A stretch of DNA of 36,223 nucleotides from Candidatus Paceibacter sp. (GCA_020724945.1 DYFX01000003.1:1-36223), one strand, 5' to 3'; shown: positions 9,735 to 19,432, counted from the stretch's first letter. Made by a program: numbers and translations. Notes: generated from the letters alone by a model not told the origin.

Positions 9735-9824
9735 ACTGATTTAGCTTAAGAATTAGCCTTTTAATACTTAAAATCGGGCTGGGTTAAGAGTTACGGGAGC
9801 CGCCCGTGGCTCCATATAAAAGGC
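9735..9824 (-). promoter_or_regulatory. AT-rich structured 5' leader of rpsA
   Basis: The leader of about 90 nt is far more AT-rich than its surroundings. A hairpin GGAGCC/GGCTCC (9813-9808 with 9801-9796) lies near its 5' end, overlapped by an alternative ACGGG/CCCGT pairing, followed by an A/U-rich stretch up to the ATG. S1 binds A/U-rich RNA and E. coli rpsA is autoregulated through its leader, so autoregulation is a reasonable inference. Confidence 0.4.
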
Positions 9825-9830
9825 ACGGGG

Positions 9831-9859
9831 AGTATAGGGAAAAGCCGTTTTTTTGGCAA
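9831..9859 (-). promoter_or_regulatory. rpsA-ftsH promoter
   Basis: On the minus strand: TTGCCA (9859-9854), 17-bp A-rich spacer, TATACT (9836-9831). It is one of the strongest promoters in the window. Confidence 0.8.
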
Positions 9860-9874
9860 GTCCAGGCCGAAATC

Positions 9875-9903
9875 TTGACGCGGCGCCGGAATCGGGGTAG
9901 AGA
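9875..9903 (+). promoter_or_regulatory. Promoter for lipoprotein at 9935
   Basis: TTGACG (9875-9880), 17-bp spacer, TAGAGA (9898-9903). It is divergent from the rpsA promoter, with 15 bp between the two -35 boxes. Confidence 0.55.
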
Positions 9904-9934
9904 TGGGCGCAGTCCCTTCCACCGCGAGGTTCCG

Positions 9935-10324
9935 ATGCGCTCTGCCATCACGACGCTTGCGCTTTGCCTGGCCGCCACCGCCTGCCGAACGGACACGGAG
10001 CCGAAACTCCAGGGTCCGGACCCGGATCCGATACTTCATACGGAGACGCTGTCGAACGATCTCTTCATCGTCGTCGCGACCGCCCCCTTCGGTCACCAGG
10101 ACCGGCTCGCGCTGGCCGTCGCCGAAGACGGCAGCGGCGCGTGCGCGACTTTCGTCGTGCCTTCCGACATGGCCCTGAAAAAGGGCGATGTCTTCAAGGT
10201 GCACCGCCTCTGTTACCGCGCGCGGGAGGCGCGCCGTGGAAGCGAAGGCGTGACCGCCCTCGACGCCTGCACGGATGTCGTCATCCCGTATCGGCTCCCG
10301 ACGCCGGAAGCGGAGCCGAAGTGA
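9935..10324 (+). CDS. Small predicted lipoprotein
   Basis: 129 residues from ATG 9935, with GAGG about 6 bases upstream. The N-terminus MRSAITTLALCLAATAC is a short signal peptide ending in a lipobox-like ATAC with Cys17 as the candidate lipidated residue. The mature part has an initial acidic/Pro-rich spacer and then a compact domain with three more Cys residues (in the ACATF, RLCYR and DACTD segments). No family is recognised. Having an upstream reading frame open does not justify an earlier start, because the promoter lies inside it. It is likely exported and anchored to the membrane. It may share a transcript with the membrane protein 60 nt downstream. Confidence 0.65.
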   Translation: MRSAITTLALCLAATACRTDTEPKLQGPDPDPILHTETLSNDLFIVVATAPFGHQDRLALAVAEDGSGACATFVVPSDMALKKGDVFKVHRLCYRAREARRGSEGVTALDACTDVVIPYRLPTPEAEPK

Positions 10325-10384
10325 CCGCGGCGAGCCGTTCGCCCGGTATCCGGAAACCCCGATCCTCATCGTGAAGGAGTCTTC

Positions 10385-10675
10385 GTGAGTTCCACCGACC
10401 CGTCCGTCCATTGCGACTGCCGCGCCGTCAGCGTCCGTCGCGCCATCGTCGTCTCCATCGTCGTCGGCCTCGCCGCCGCCGTCGCCCGGAGCGCCGTCTT
10501 CCGCGACGCGCCGGCCGCCCAAGCCGCCTGCGGGACCGTCGCCGGCCTCGCCGTCGCCGCGTACGGCATCGCGCGCCTGTACGACCGCGACCGCCGCCTG
10601 CCCGCGTGGGTCTACGCCGCCGTCGTCCTCGCCGGCACGACGCTCGCGACGCTCTGGACCGTCCGCCTCTTCTGA
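10385..10675 (+). CDS. Small three-helix membrane protein, GTG start
   Basis: 96 residues. GTG 10385 is chosen because GAAGGAG lies 6 bases upstream and no ATG exists nearby. Three hydrophobic segments are evident at about 21-36, 46-62 and 73-93, separated by short Arg/Asp-rich loops. The N-terminus has C-D-C. No family is recognised. It follows the small lipoprotein by 60 nt without a clear promoter of its own, so the two are probably co-transcribed and could act together at the membrane. The stop codon forms part of the terminator stem. Confidence 0.6.
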   Translation: MSSTDPSVHCDCRAVSVRRAIVVSIVVGLAAAVARSAVFRDAPAAQAACGTVAGLAVAAYGIARLYDRDRRLPAWVYAAVVLAGTTLATLWTVRLF

Positions 10676-10697
10676 CCCTCCTCGCGAGGGTCTTTTT
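10674..10697 (+). terminator. Intrinsic terminator after gene at 10385
   Basis: GACCCTC (10674-10680), loop CTCGC, GAGGGTC (10686-10692), TTTTT then CGT. The stem includes the last two bases of the stop codon. Confidence 0.88.
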
Positions 10698-10710
10698 CGT
10701 CCGTCGCCCC

Positions 10711-10739
10711 TTGCCCCGACGCTCTTGCGATGCTACGCT
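10711..10739 (+). promoter_or_regulatory. Promoter for MBL-gyrA gene cluster
   Basis: TTGCCC (10711-10716), 17-bp spacer, TACGCT (10734-10739). It gives a leader of about 60 nt before ATG 10806, without Shine-Dalgarno. No later promoter or terminator is clear before 15478, so gyrA may depend on it. Confidence 0.6.
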
Positions 10740-10805
10740 GACCCCGTAAAACAGCCCCCGTACGCGGCCCTCGCCGCCGCGGGGCAAGCATCACTGCCGC
10801 ACCAC

Positions 10806-11456
10806 ATGACCATCCAGTTCCTGGGCGTTTCCTGCTTCAAGATCGCGACGAAAATCGGCAACGACGAGGTGACCATCGTGACCGATCCGTATTCCGACAA
10901 GGTCGGGAAGCTGCCGCGCAACCTTTCGGCCGACATCGTCACCATGAGCCGCCGCACGCACGAGCATCACAACAATCTCGAGGCGGTCGCCGCGGGCGCG
11001 TTCGTCATCGAGCATCCGGGCGAATACGAGGTGAAGGGCATCCCCATCTACGGCACGCCGGCGTCGCACGAGAAGCCCGAGCCGAAGGACTATCACAAGA
11101 ATGTCATCTTCCAGTTCACCGTCGACGACATGCGCATCGCGCACCTCGGCGGCCTCGACAAGCCGCTCACCGACGACCAGCTCGCCCAGCTCGGCGAGGT
11201 CGATGTGCTGATGATCCCCGTCGGCGGGGGAGACGTGCTCTCCGCGCAGGCCGCGGCCGATCTCGTGAGCCGCATGGAACCGCGCATCGTCATCCCGATG
11301 CATCATAAGATGAAGGACCTCGCGCTCTCCGCCGGAGCCGTCGAGCCGTTCGTGAAGGAAGTCGGCGCCAAGACCATCGAGACCGACAAGTGGAAGGTCC
11401 TGAAGAAGGACCTGCCCCAGGAGGAGACCTTCATCGTCCTCTTGTCCAAAGCCTAA
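10806..11456 (+). CDS. Metallo-beta-lactamase-fold protein with altered metal site
   Basis: 216 residues from ATG 10806, the first Met that gives the family N-terminus (MTIQFLGVSCFKI). It resembles the Lactamase_B_3 / UPF0173-like MBL proteins: TDPY at 26-29, GEYEVKGI at 72-79, HLGGL at 113-117, MIPVGGG at 136-142 and PMHHK at 164-168. The signature HxHxDH is replaced by R50-T-H52-E-H54-H55, and the usual LGDL Asp ligand is Gly (LGGL). At least three metal ligands are thus missing or changed. The protein may bind metal differently or have lost hydrolase activity. It is the first gene of a cluster leading into gyrA, 8 nt upstream of the next gene. Confidence 0.75.
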   Translation: MTIQFLGVSCFKIATKIGNDEVTIVTDPYSDKVGKLPRNLSADIVTMSRRTHEHHNNLEAVAAGAFVIEHPGEYEVKGIPIYGTPASHEKPEPKDYHKNVIFQFTVDDMRIAHLGGLDKPLTDDQLAQLGEVDVLMIPVGGGDVLSAQAAADLVSRMEPRIVIPMHHKMKDLALSAGAVEPFVKEVGAKTIETDKWKVLKKDLPQEETFIVLLSKA

Positions 11457-11464
11457 GACTCCCG

Positions 11465-11884
11465 ATGCCGCACGCGACGCACAAGGCCCGAAGGATCCAG
11501 ACGAGCGATGTCCCGCACGCGCCCGTTCGGCGTCGTCGCAGCCGCTTCGAGCAGCAGGCCCTGCTGGCGCTCGCGGTCGGCATCACGATGACGGCCATCG
11601 TCGGCCTGTATGCGGCGTCGTTCCGGTCGCGGTATCCCGTGATGCGCCTCGCGTCGGACACGCCCCGATGGTCGCTCCTCGACGAGGATCTCCTGGACCG
11701 CGCGGCGCCCGTCTATCGCGATTTGAGCGGCGTGAAAGCCTCGCTGCTGCGGCTGACGAGCGCCGGCAAGACGCACGCGGACGCCGCCGTCATCCTGAAA
11801 GCCAAGGTCCAGGAACGCGCCCGCGCCGCCGCGAGCGGAACCCCCGAGACCTCCGAACCCCCTGCTACTCCGGAAACGCCCTGA
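11465..11884 (+). CDS. Single-pass membrane protein upstream of gyrA
   Basis: 139 residues. A basic N-terminal segment (several Arg at 13-27) precedes one transmembrane helix at about 31-51 ([20 protein letters not shown]), giving an N-in, C-out topology. The outside part is about 85 residues, probably helical, ending in a Pro/Thr/Glu-rich tail. No family is recognised. It begins 8 nt after the MBL gene and ends 10 nt before gyrA, with no Shine-Dalgarno at either junction, so it appears to be a cistron of the same operon. Confidence 0.65.
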   Translation: MPHATHKARRIQTSDVPHAPVRRRRSRFEQQALLALAVGITMTAIVGLYAASFRSRYPVMRLASDTPRWSLLDEDLLDRAAPVYRDLSGVKASLLRLTSAGKTHADAAVILKAKVQERARAAASGTPETSEPPATPETP

Positions 11885-11894
11885 AGCTCCCCAT

Positions 11895-14369
<2,475 letters not shown>

Positions 14370-14370
14370 C

Positions 14371-15141
14371 ATGAAAGCCTTCTTCGCCTGGATCCGGCAG
14401 TGGGCCCGCACGGCCTTCGAGGCCGCGAGCGACATCGCCTTCTACCGCCGCCTCGAAGGCCGGAAGACGGGCGAGGCGGTCGGCTACCTCGCGATGTTCG
14501 CGGTGGTCTGGACCGTCCCGCTCGCGGTGATGTTCTTCGTCGGGCTTCGCGACGCGGTGACCCGTTTCGCCGAAGGCGTCCGGACGGAAATCCCGCCCGG
14601 CACGGTCTTCGAGATGAAGGACGGCAAGCTCTCGAACGATCTCCAGGAACCGCTCGTCATCCGCGGCAGCGATGCCGTGATCGTCGTGAACACCGCCACC
14701 TCGACGCTCGGACTCCAGGAGGGGGAGAGCGGACTCGTCGTCGGCGCCGACGGCATCGAGCCGAGTCCCGATGTCGGGGCCGACCGCGTGGACTTCGCGC
14801 GCGCCCCCGACTTCCGCGTCGACCGCGAGGGCCTGATGGGATGGATCGCGCGCTGGGGGCCGTTCCTGCTCTTCCTCGCGTCGCTGGCCACCCTCGTCCT
14901 CATGTTCCTGGCGTTCTGGGCGGGCTTCCTGCTGAACGCGCTGGTGCACGGTTTCGCGCTGTGGCTCGTCCTCAAGCTGATCAGGCGCCCGCGCCGCTGG
15001 CGCGCGTCGTTCGTCGCCGCCGCCTATGCCGGCACGGCGCCGATCGTCCTGGGGATGCTGTTCAACGGCGTCGAGGCGCTCGCCTTCGTGCCCGGCATCG
15101 TCTACTGGGGCTTCGTCGCGTGGATCGCGTACGACGCCTAG
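14371..15141 (+). CDS. DUF1189-like membrane protein
   Basis: 256 residues. A transmembrane helix lies at about 38-58, followed by an extracytoplasmic region with IPPGTVFEMKDGKLS (near 72-88), which has the xPxxxxxxDGxLS character of DUF1189 proteins, then three to four C-terminal helices from about 165 to the end. The function of DUF1189 is unknown; the outside part probably forms a small beta domain. The gene starts one base after the gyrA stop, indicating translational coupling, with no Shine-Dalgarno. It is followed by a small orphan gene after 16 nt. Confidence 0.75.
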   Translation: MKAFFAWIRQWARTAFEAASDIAFYRRLEGRKTGEAVGYLAMFAVVWTVPLAVMFFVGLRDAVTRFAEGVRTEIPPGTVFEMKDGKLSNDLQEPLVIRGSDAVIVVNTATSTLGLQEGESGLVVGADGIEPSPDVGADRVDFARAPDFRVDREGLMGWIARWGPFLLFLASLATLVLMFLAFWAGFLLNALVHGFALWLVLKLIRRPRRWRASFVAAAYAGTAPIVLGMLFNGVEALAFVPGIVYWGFVAWIAYDA

Positions 15142-15157
15142 AAGAAGGGAGGTCCGC

Positions 15158-15478
15158 ATGAGCCGAAAGAAGCCGTCGACCGCCCTCATGGCGATCGACA
15201 GGATCCTGCCTGAAGCCGCCGCCCGCGCGATGTACGATTGGCGCCGCGCCTTCGGCACGCCGCCGACGCAGATGCGTCTCGGCGTGGACGCGCGCGGGAA
15301 CCTCGCGATCGATCTCGCCGACCCGAAGGCCGTCCGGCCGGGGGAGTCCTACCTCGTGGTCGAGTCGCTCACGAGCCGCATCGTCGGCGTGCTCCGCGAC
15401 GGCGCGCTCGACGCCGAGCCGCAGCACCTTCCGCCGTCGAGCGCCGCCTGCACGCTCTTCCGCGCCGCGAAAGCCTAG
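15158..15478 (+). CDS. Hypothetical protein, 106 residues
   Basis: The start is fixed by GGGAGG 6 bases before ATG. No family is recognised. The N-terminal 35 residues are basic and helical; residues 39-75 look like a small beta-rich domain (MRLGVDARGNLAIDL, then SYLVVESLTSRIVGVL). No membrane helix or signal peptide is present. It is the last gene of the MBL-gyrA cluster, 16 nt after the DUF1189 gene, and unlike the upstream genes it has a strong Shine-Dalgarno. A strong terminator follows directly. Confidence 0.6.
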   Translation: MSRKKPSTALMAIDRILPEAAARAMYDWRRAFGTPPTQMRLGVDARGNLAIDLADPKAVRPGESYLVVESLTSRIVGVLRDGALDAEPQHLPPSSAACTLFRAAKA

Positions 15479-15506
15479 GCCCTCCCTTGCGCGGAGGGCC
15501 TTTTTT
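15478..15506 (+). terminator. Intrinsic terminator closing the gyrA cluster
   Basis: GGCCCTCC (15478-15485), loop CTTGCGC, GGAGGGCC (15493-15500), six T then CGT. The first stem base is the last base of the stop codon. Confidence 0.9.
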
Positions 15507-15516
15507 CGTCTAAGGT
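15487..15516 (+). promoter_or_regulatory. Candidate promoter nested in terminator, for DAGK-like gene
   Basis: TTGCGC (15487-15492) lies in the terminator loop, with an 18-bp spacer to TAAGGT (15511-15516). ATG 15545 follows an AAGGAGG. Confidence 0.45.
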
Positions 15517-15544
15517 GCGGGCAGTTCCTTGGAAGGAGGCCGTC

Positions 15545-16645
15545 ATGGCCGAAGGACTCGTTTCACGGTTCCAGAAGCGCCGCGCCGAGAAGCGCGTGAA
15601 GAAGATCGCCATGTTCGGCAACGCCAAGAAGGCGGGGTTGGGCATGGACCGCGAGAAGCTCAAGGCGGATGTCGAGAAGACGCTCCGCAAGCATTTCCCG
15701 ACCAAGCCTGTCCTGGGCCACTCCGCCTATGTCGAGCTGAACCTGACGCGCGATCTCGACGAGCTCGCCGAGGCCAAGGAGCGCACGATGCGGGACGACC
15801 CGCCGGAGATCGTCGTCCTCTTCGGCGGCGACGGCACGACGCAGAAGACGCTGGGCGAGGACGAGGAGTTCCTCCGCTACCTGACGCATGATCCGGAGCG
15901 CGCTCCGGAAGTCATCGTCATCGGCGGCGGCACCAAGAATGTCGTCCCGACGGCGCTGAAGCTCCTCGGCCGCGACCCGATCGCCGCGCTCGATGTCATC
16001 TGCCAGAAGATCAACCGCGGTTTCCCGCGCGAGGTCCGTCCGTGCCCGATCCTGCGCATCAACGACCGCCACGGTTTCATCTACGGCGCGGGCCTGCCCG
16101 TCAACGCGCTCGACGAGTACTACCGGCACGAGGCCGGCCGTTGGCGCGCGAGCAAGGCCGGCGCCTCGATCCTGTGGCGCGAGACGCTGGGGCGCCTGTC
16201 GCCCTGGCGGCGCCCGTCGGTCTTCCGGAAGTTCGGAGCGACCGTCTCCACCCGCGGCGCGGACGGAGGCGACGGCGCGATCGCGATGACGAGCTTCAAC
16301 GCGGTCATCGCCTCGTCGCTCCGCGAGATCCACTCGGTGCTCAAGGTCACCCATCGCGCCGGAGAGCGCCTCGCGTGCTTCCACGCCGTCTGCAACAGCA
16401 ACGGCTTCCTGCGCAGCGCCATGAACCTGCCGGCGTTTTTCAGCAAGGACTTCCCGCTGCTCGGCTCCGCGGAGGAGGTTGTCACCGACCGCATGGTCAT
16501 CCGCTACAAGGAGCCGATGCGGCACACCATCGATGGCGAGATCTACGACTCCACGGCCAAGCTCGGCAGGTCAGTCCTGTCCGAGGAGGGCGAGGAGGTC
16601 GTCGTCATCGAGACCGGACCGTACATCAAGTTCGTCCGCGCCTGA
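15545..16645 (+). CDS. Diacylglycerol kinase-like lipid kinase
   Basis: 366 residues from ATG 15545, with GGAAGGAGG upstream. The DAGK catalytic signature GGDGT is at 94-98 (VVLFGGDGTTQ), and GGGTKN at 127-132 corresponds to the family P-x-GTxND element. The C-terminal half has the second beta-sandwich domain ending in a predicted beta strand (GPYIKFV). Family members phosphorylate diacylglycerol, sphingoid bases or polyprenol-type lipids with ATP at the inner membrane face; the substrate here is unknown. NAD kinases share the GGDGT motif, but the domain order and the TKN motif fit the DAGK/YegS group better. It is a single transcription unit. Confidence 0.75.
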   Translation: MAEGLVSRFQKRRAEKRVKKIAMFGNAKKAGLGMDREKLKADVEKTLRKHFPTKPVLGHSAYVELNLTRDLDELAEAKERTMRDDPPEIVVLFGGDGTTQKTLGEDEEFLRYLTHDPERAPEVIVIGGGTKNVVPTALKLLGRDPIAALDVICQKINRGFPREVRPCPILRINDRHGFIYGAGLPVNALDEYYRHEAGRWRASKAGASILWRETLGRLSPWRRPSVFRKFGATVSTRGADGGDGAIAMTSFNAVIASSLREIHSVLKVTHRAGERLACFHAVCNSNGFLRSAMNLPAFFSKDFPLLGSAEEVVTDRMVIRYKEPMRHTIDGEIYDSTAKLGRSVLSEEGEEVVVIETGPYIKFVRA

Positions 16646-16672
16646 TCCCGGCCCTCGCGCCGGGATTTTTTT
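16645..16672 (+). terminator. Intrinsic terminator after DAGK-like gene
   Basis: ATCCCGGC (16645-16652), loop CCTCGC, GCCGGGAT (16659-16666), then a run of T to 16672. It is one of the few T-tracts not followed by CGT. Confidence 0.88.
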
Positions 16673-16715
16673 AAGGCGAAACGGCGTCGCGGAGGCTTGC
16701 GAGGAGGGGGAGGGC

Positions 16716-16744
16716 TTGCCAAAACCCCGGAGTGCCGCTACACT
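16716..16744 (+). promoter_or_regulatory. rpmF-nusB promoter
   Basis: TTGCCA (16716-16721), 17-bp spacer, TACACT (16739-16744). The predicted leader is about 20 nt. A second TATACT at 16762-16767 is only 4 nt from the ATG, too close to serve as the promoter. Confidence 0.75.
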
Positions 16745-16771
16745 GCCCGTGTCATTTATCGTATACTGACT

Positions 16772-16960
16772 ATGGGTCTCCCCGGACATCGCCGGACTTC
16801 CTCGCACAAGCGCCGCCGCGCCGCTCACTTCGCCCTCGGCAAGAAGCAGCTCACGGAATGCGCCAAGTGCAAGAAGCCGGTCCAGCCCCACAAAGCTTGC
16901 GCCTTCTGCGGCACCTACAAGGGCCGCCAAGTGCTCAAGACCAAGGCTTCCAAGAAATAG
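16772..16960 (+). CDS. rpmF: 50S ribosomal protein bL32
   Basis: 62 residues from ATG 16772, starting [20 protein letters not shown], the standard bL32 N-terminus. The zinc-ribbon is complete: CAKC (near 30-33) and CAFC (near 43-46). A longer in-frame reading upstream is excluded because it would contain the promoter. bL32 sits in the large ribosomal subunit near the peptidyl-transferase region. The zinc-bound (four-Cys) paralog type is present, which suggests dependence on zinc. nusB follows after 34 nt in the same orientation, probably in one operon. Confidence 0.95.
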   Translation: MGLPGHRRTSSHKRRRAAHFALGKKQLTECAKCKKPVQPHKACAFCGTYKGRQVLKTKASKK

Positions 16961-16994
16961 ATGTACTTTCAGTGAGGTAACGCGTCAGCCCTTT

Positions 16995-17513
16995 ATGTCC
17001 AACCGCCATCTCGCCCGGACCGTCGCCATGCAAACCCTGTATGAACGGGATTTTCACGGCGGCAAGATGGAAGATCCCGACGCCGCCTGCGCGCGCAACT
17101 TGGAAGAGTTCGCGCCTGGCCTCGACGACAAGGGCTTCGCCAAGGAGCTCGTGGTCGGCGTGTTGAAGCATCAGAAGGACATCGACGCGACCATCACCAA
17201 GTACGCCCCTGCGTGGCCGTTGCCGCAGATCACGATCGTCGATCGGAACATCCTCCGTATCGGCGTTTTTGAACTCAAGCATTCGGACACCGTCCCCTCC
17301 AAGGTCGCCATCAACGAGGCCATCGAGATGGCCAAGACCTTCGGCGGCGAATCCTCCGGCAAGTTCGTGAACGGCGTCCTCGGCGCCATCTTCAAGGACA
17401 TGATCGCGAGCGGCTCCATCAAGGAGGTCGACAAGCAGGAACCGAAGAAGAAAGAGGAGGGCGACGAGGCGGACAAGAAGGAGGAAAAGGCTCCTGCCGC
17501 CGAAGAGTCCTGA
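16995..17513 (+). CDS. nusB: NusB transcription antitermination factor
   Basis: 172 residues. Residues 4-140 carry the NusB all-helical fold: [17 protein letters not shown] at the N-terminus, then [13 protein letters not shown] and the helix [30 protein letters not shown], the family signature. NusB binds boxA RNA with S10 (NusE) and promotes antitermination and rRNA processing. After residue 140 there is an unusual low-complexity Lys/Glu/Ala-rich tail of about 30 residues, not part of the usual fold. A GAGG lies too far upstream (about 16 nt) to be a good ribosome binding site. It is co-oriented with rpmF and rnc, a common grouping in Gram-positive and CPR genomes. Confidence 0.93.
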   Translation: MSNRHLARTVAMQTLYERDFHGGKMEDPDAACARNLEEFAPGLDDKGFAKELVVGVLKHQKDIDATITKYAPAWPLPQITIVDRNILRIGVFELKHSDTVPSKVAINEAIEMAKTFGGESSGKFVNGVLGAIFKDMIASGSIKEVDKQEPKKKEEGDEADKKEEKAPAAEES

Positions 17514-17603
17514 TCGCGACTTAACTCACCGCGTTTCTGCGGCGATGCGTGCCTGTCGATCCCGACGGGACTTGTCGCTACGGAAAGGCGCGCACCGCGC
17601 ACC

Positions 17604-18296
17604 ATGAAAGACTTCTCCAAGTTCGAGGAGAAGATCGGCGTCCAGTTCAAGGACCGGGATCTTCTCGTCCAGGCGTTCGTCCACCGTTCCTATCTCAACG
17701 AGCATCCGGATTTCCGGCTCGGGCACAACGAACGGCTCGAGTTCCTCGGCGACGCCGTCGTCGAGCTCGTCGTCACCGAATACCTCTACGCCAACTATCC
17801 GAATCCCGAAGGCGAGCTGACCAACTGGCGCGCCGCCTTGGTCAACGCCAACACGCTGGCGCTCATCGCGCAGCACGACCTCGGGATGGAGGAATACCTG
17901 TACCTCTCGCGCGGCGAGGCGAAGGACTCCGGTTCCAAGGCCCGCTCCTACATCCTGGCCAACGCCATCGAGGCGCTCATCGGCGCGATGTACCTCGACC
18001 GGGGGATGGATGTCGTCAGCGACTTCATCAGGCGCTTCGTCCTCTCCAAGCTCGACGAGATCCTGGAGAAGAAGCTCTACATCGACCCCAAGAGCCGCTT
18101 CCAGGAAGCCGCGCAGGAGAGCTCCGGCGTCACGCCGTCGTACCGCGTGCTCTCCGAGACCGGACCCGACCATGCCAAGGAGTTCGATGTCGGCGTCTAC
18201 CTCGGTTCCGAGCTCGTCGCCACCGGCAAGGGCTCCTCCAAGCAGGACGCGCAGATCGAAGCCGCGCGGAAGGCGCTGGAAGTGAAGGGGTGGTAG
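17604..18296 (+). CDS. rnc: Ribonuclease III
   Basis: 230 residues with the RNase III domain (1-150) and a double-stranded RNA-binding domain (about 158-228, ending SSKQDAQIEAARKALE). The signature ERLEFLGDA is at 43-51, with Glu46 and Asp50 as catalytic-site residues. At the second metal-binding segment the sequence is ILANAIEALIG; the residue matching E. coli Asp114 is Asn120, while the essential Glu (E. coli 117) is retained as Glu123. It cuts double-stranded RNA in rRNA precursors. The start ATG 17604 gives the expected N-terminus; no Shine-Dalgarno and no clear promoter are visible in the 90-nt gap after nusB. Confidence 0.95.
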   Translation: MKDFSKFEEKIGVQFKDRDLLVQAFVHRSYLNEHPDFRLGHNERLEFLGDAVVELVVTEYLYANYPNPEGELTNWRAALVNANTLALIAQHDLGMEEYLYLSRGEAKDSGSKARSYILANAIEALIGAMYLDRGMDVVSDFIRRFVLSKLDEILEKKLYIDPKSRFQEAAQESSGVTPSYRVLSETGPDHAKEFDVGVYLGSELVATGKGSSKQDAQIEAARKALEVKGW

Positions 18297-18301
18297 GCGC
18301 A

Positions 18302-18326
18302 GGGGCCGGTCATACCGGCCTCTTTT
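18302..18326 (+). terminator. Intrinsic terminator after rnc
   Basis: GGCCGGT (18304-18310), loop CAT, ACCGGCC (18314-18320), then TCTTTT followed by CGTTT. Confidence 0.85.
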
Positions 18327-18335
18327 CGTTTGTAG

Positions 18336-18341
18336 TATACT
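18336..18341 (+). promoter_or_regulatory. -10 box of pilT promoter
   Basis: TATACT, 8 nt before ATG 18350. No convincing -35 is seen. The spacing implies a leaderless or nearly leaderless transcript. Confidence 0.5.
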
Positions 18342-18349
18342 GGGCCCAT

Positions 18350-19393
18350 ATGCTCACCGCTCCCTCGTTGTTCGGCGCCGCCGCGCAGAAAGGCGCGTCG
18401 GACCTGCACCTGCTCGTCGGACACCGGCCGATCCTCCGCGTCACCGGAGAGCTCTTCGACATCGAAGCCGAGGAGGTCCTGACGGACGCCGCGATGGAGA
18501 AGATCATCCGGCAGGTCGCCACGCCGGAGCAGTTCGAGCGCTTCCGCATCGAGAAGGAGCTCGACCTCGCCTACGGCGTCGAGGGCGCGCGTTTCCGCGT
18601 GAACCTGCACTGGGAGAAGGGGCACATCGGCCTGGCCGCGCGTACCATCCCCCAGGAGATCCCGACGATGCAGCAGCTCGGACTGCCGCCGGTCATCCAG
18701 GGCTTCACCGACCTGCCGCACGGGCTCATCCTCGTGACCGGCCCGACCGGCGCCGGCAAGTCCACCACGCTCGCCGCCAAGGTCGACTACATCAACGAGA
18801 GCCGCCGCGTGAACATCATCACGCTCGAAGACCCCGTCGAGTTCCTCTTCACGCCCAAGCAATCCATCATCCGCCAGCGCCAGCTCGAATCGGACATGGT
18901 CACCTTCGCCGAAGGCCTGAAGCATGTGCTGCGCCAGGACCCGGATGTCGTCATGGTCGGCGAGATGCGCGACCTCGACACCATCGCCACCACGCTGACT
19001 CTCGCCGAGACGGGCCACCTCGTCTTCGCCACGCTCCACACCTACTCGGCGCCGCAGACCATCTCGCGCATCATCGATGTCTTCCCGCCGTTCCAGCAGA
19101 CGCAGATCCGCCTCCAGCTCGCCATGACGCTCCGCGGCGTCGTCTCCCAGCAGCTCCTGCCGCGCGTCGGCGGAGGCCTGATCGCCACGCGCGAGGTGCT
19201 GGTCAACACGCCGGCCTGCGCCAACCTCATCCGCGAGAACAAGGTGGAGCAGATCAAGAACGTCATCCAGACCGGCGCCGCCGTCGGCATGGTGTCGTAC
19301 GCGCAGGACATCAAGCGCATGGTGAAGGAGGGCCTCATCACCGCCGAGACCGCCGAGAACTACCTGATCGCCAGCAACGAGAACCAGAAGTGA
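18350..19393 (+). CDS. pilT: PilT, type IV pilus retraction ATPase
   Basis: 347 residues from ATG 18350, which gives the PilT-type start (SDLHLLVGHRPILRVTGEL at 17-35). Walker A GPTGAGKST is at 131-139, the Asp box LEDPVEF at 159-165, Walker B DPDVVMVGEMRD at 197-208 and the His box HLVFATLHT at 223-231. The C-terminal ACANLIRENK (289-298) corresponds to the AIRNLIRE motif required for retraction in PilT. The zinc module of PilB is absent. It disassembles the pilus, giving twitching and DNA uptake in other bacteria. It is monocistronic, with a -10 box immediately before the start codon and a strong terminator behind. Confidence 0.95.
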   Translation: MLTAPSLFGAAAQKGASDLHLLVGHRPILRVTGELFDIEAEEVLTDAAMEKIIRQVATPEQFERFRIEKELDLAYGVEGARFRVNLHWEKGHIGLAARTIPQEIPTMQQLGLPPVIQGFTDLPHGLILVTGPTGAGKSTTLAAKVDYINESRRVNIITLEDPVEFLFTPKQSIIRQRQLESDMVTFAEGLKHVLRQDPDVVMVGEMRDLDTIATTLTLAETGHLVFATLHTYSAPQTISRIIDVFPPFQQTQIRLQLAMTLRGVVSQQLLPRVGGGLIATREVLVNTPACANLIRENKVEQIKNVIQTGAAVGMVSYAQDIKRMVKEGLITAETAENYLIASNENQK

Positions 19394-19399
19394 CGCGCG

Positions 19400-19432
19400 A
19401 AGAGGCCCGGACATCCCGGGCCTCTTGCTTTT
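19400..19432 (+). terminator. Intrinsic terminator after pilT
   Basis: An 11-bp stem: 19400-19410 pairs with 19416-19426, loop ACATC, then GCTTTT. The T-tract runs into the next -35 box. Confidence 0.85.

Noticed and set aside
16762-16767. TATACT as a leaderless promoter for rpmF.
   Set aside because: Only 4 nt separate it from the ATG, too few for the start site; a complete promoter lies at 16716-16744.
17521-17603. Possible promoter before rnc (TTGTCG near 17573) and a short GTCG/CGAC hairpin.
   Set aside because: No -10 at suitable distance and the hairpin is four pairs; nothing in this gap could be supported.
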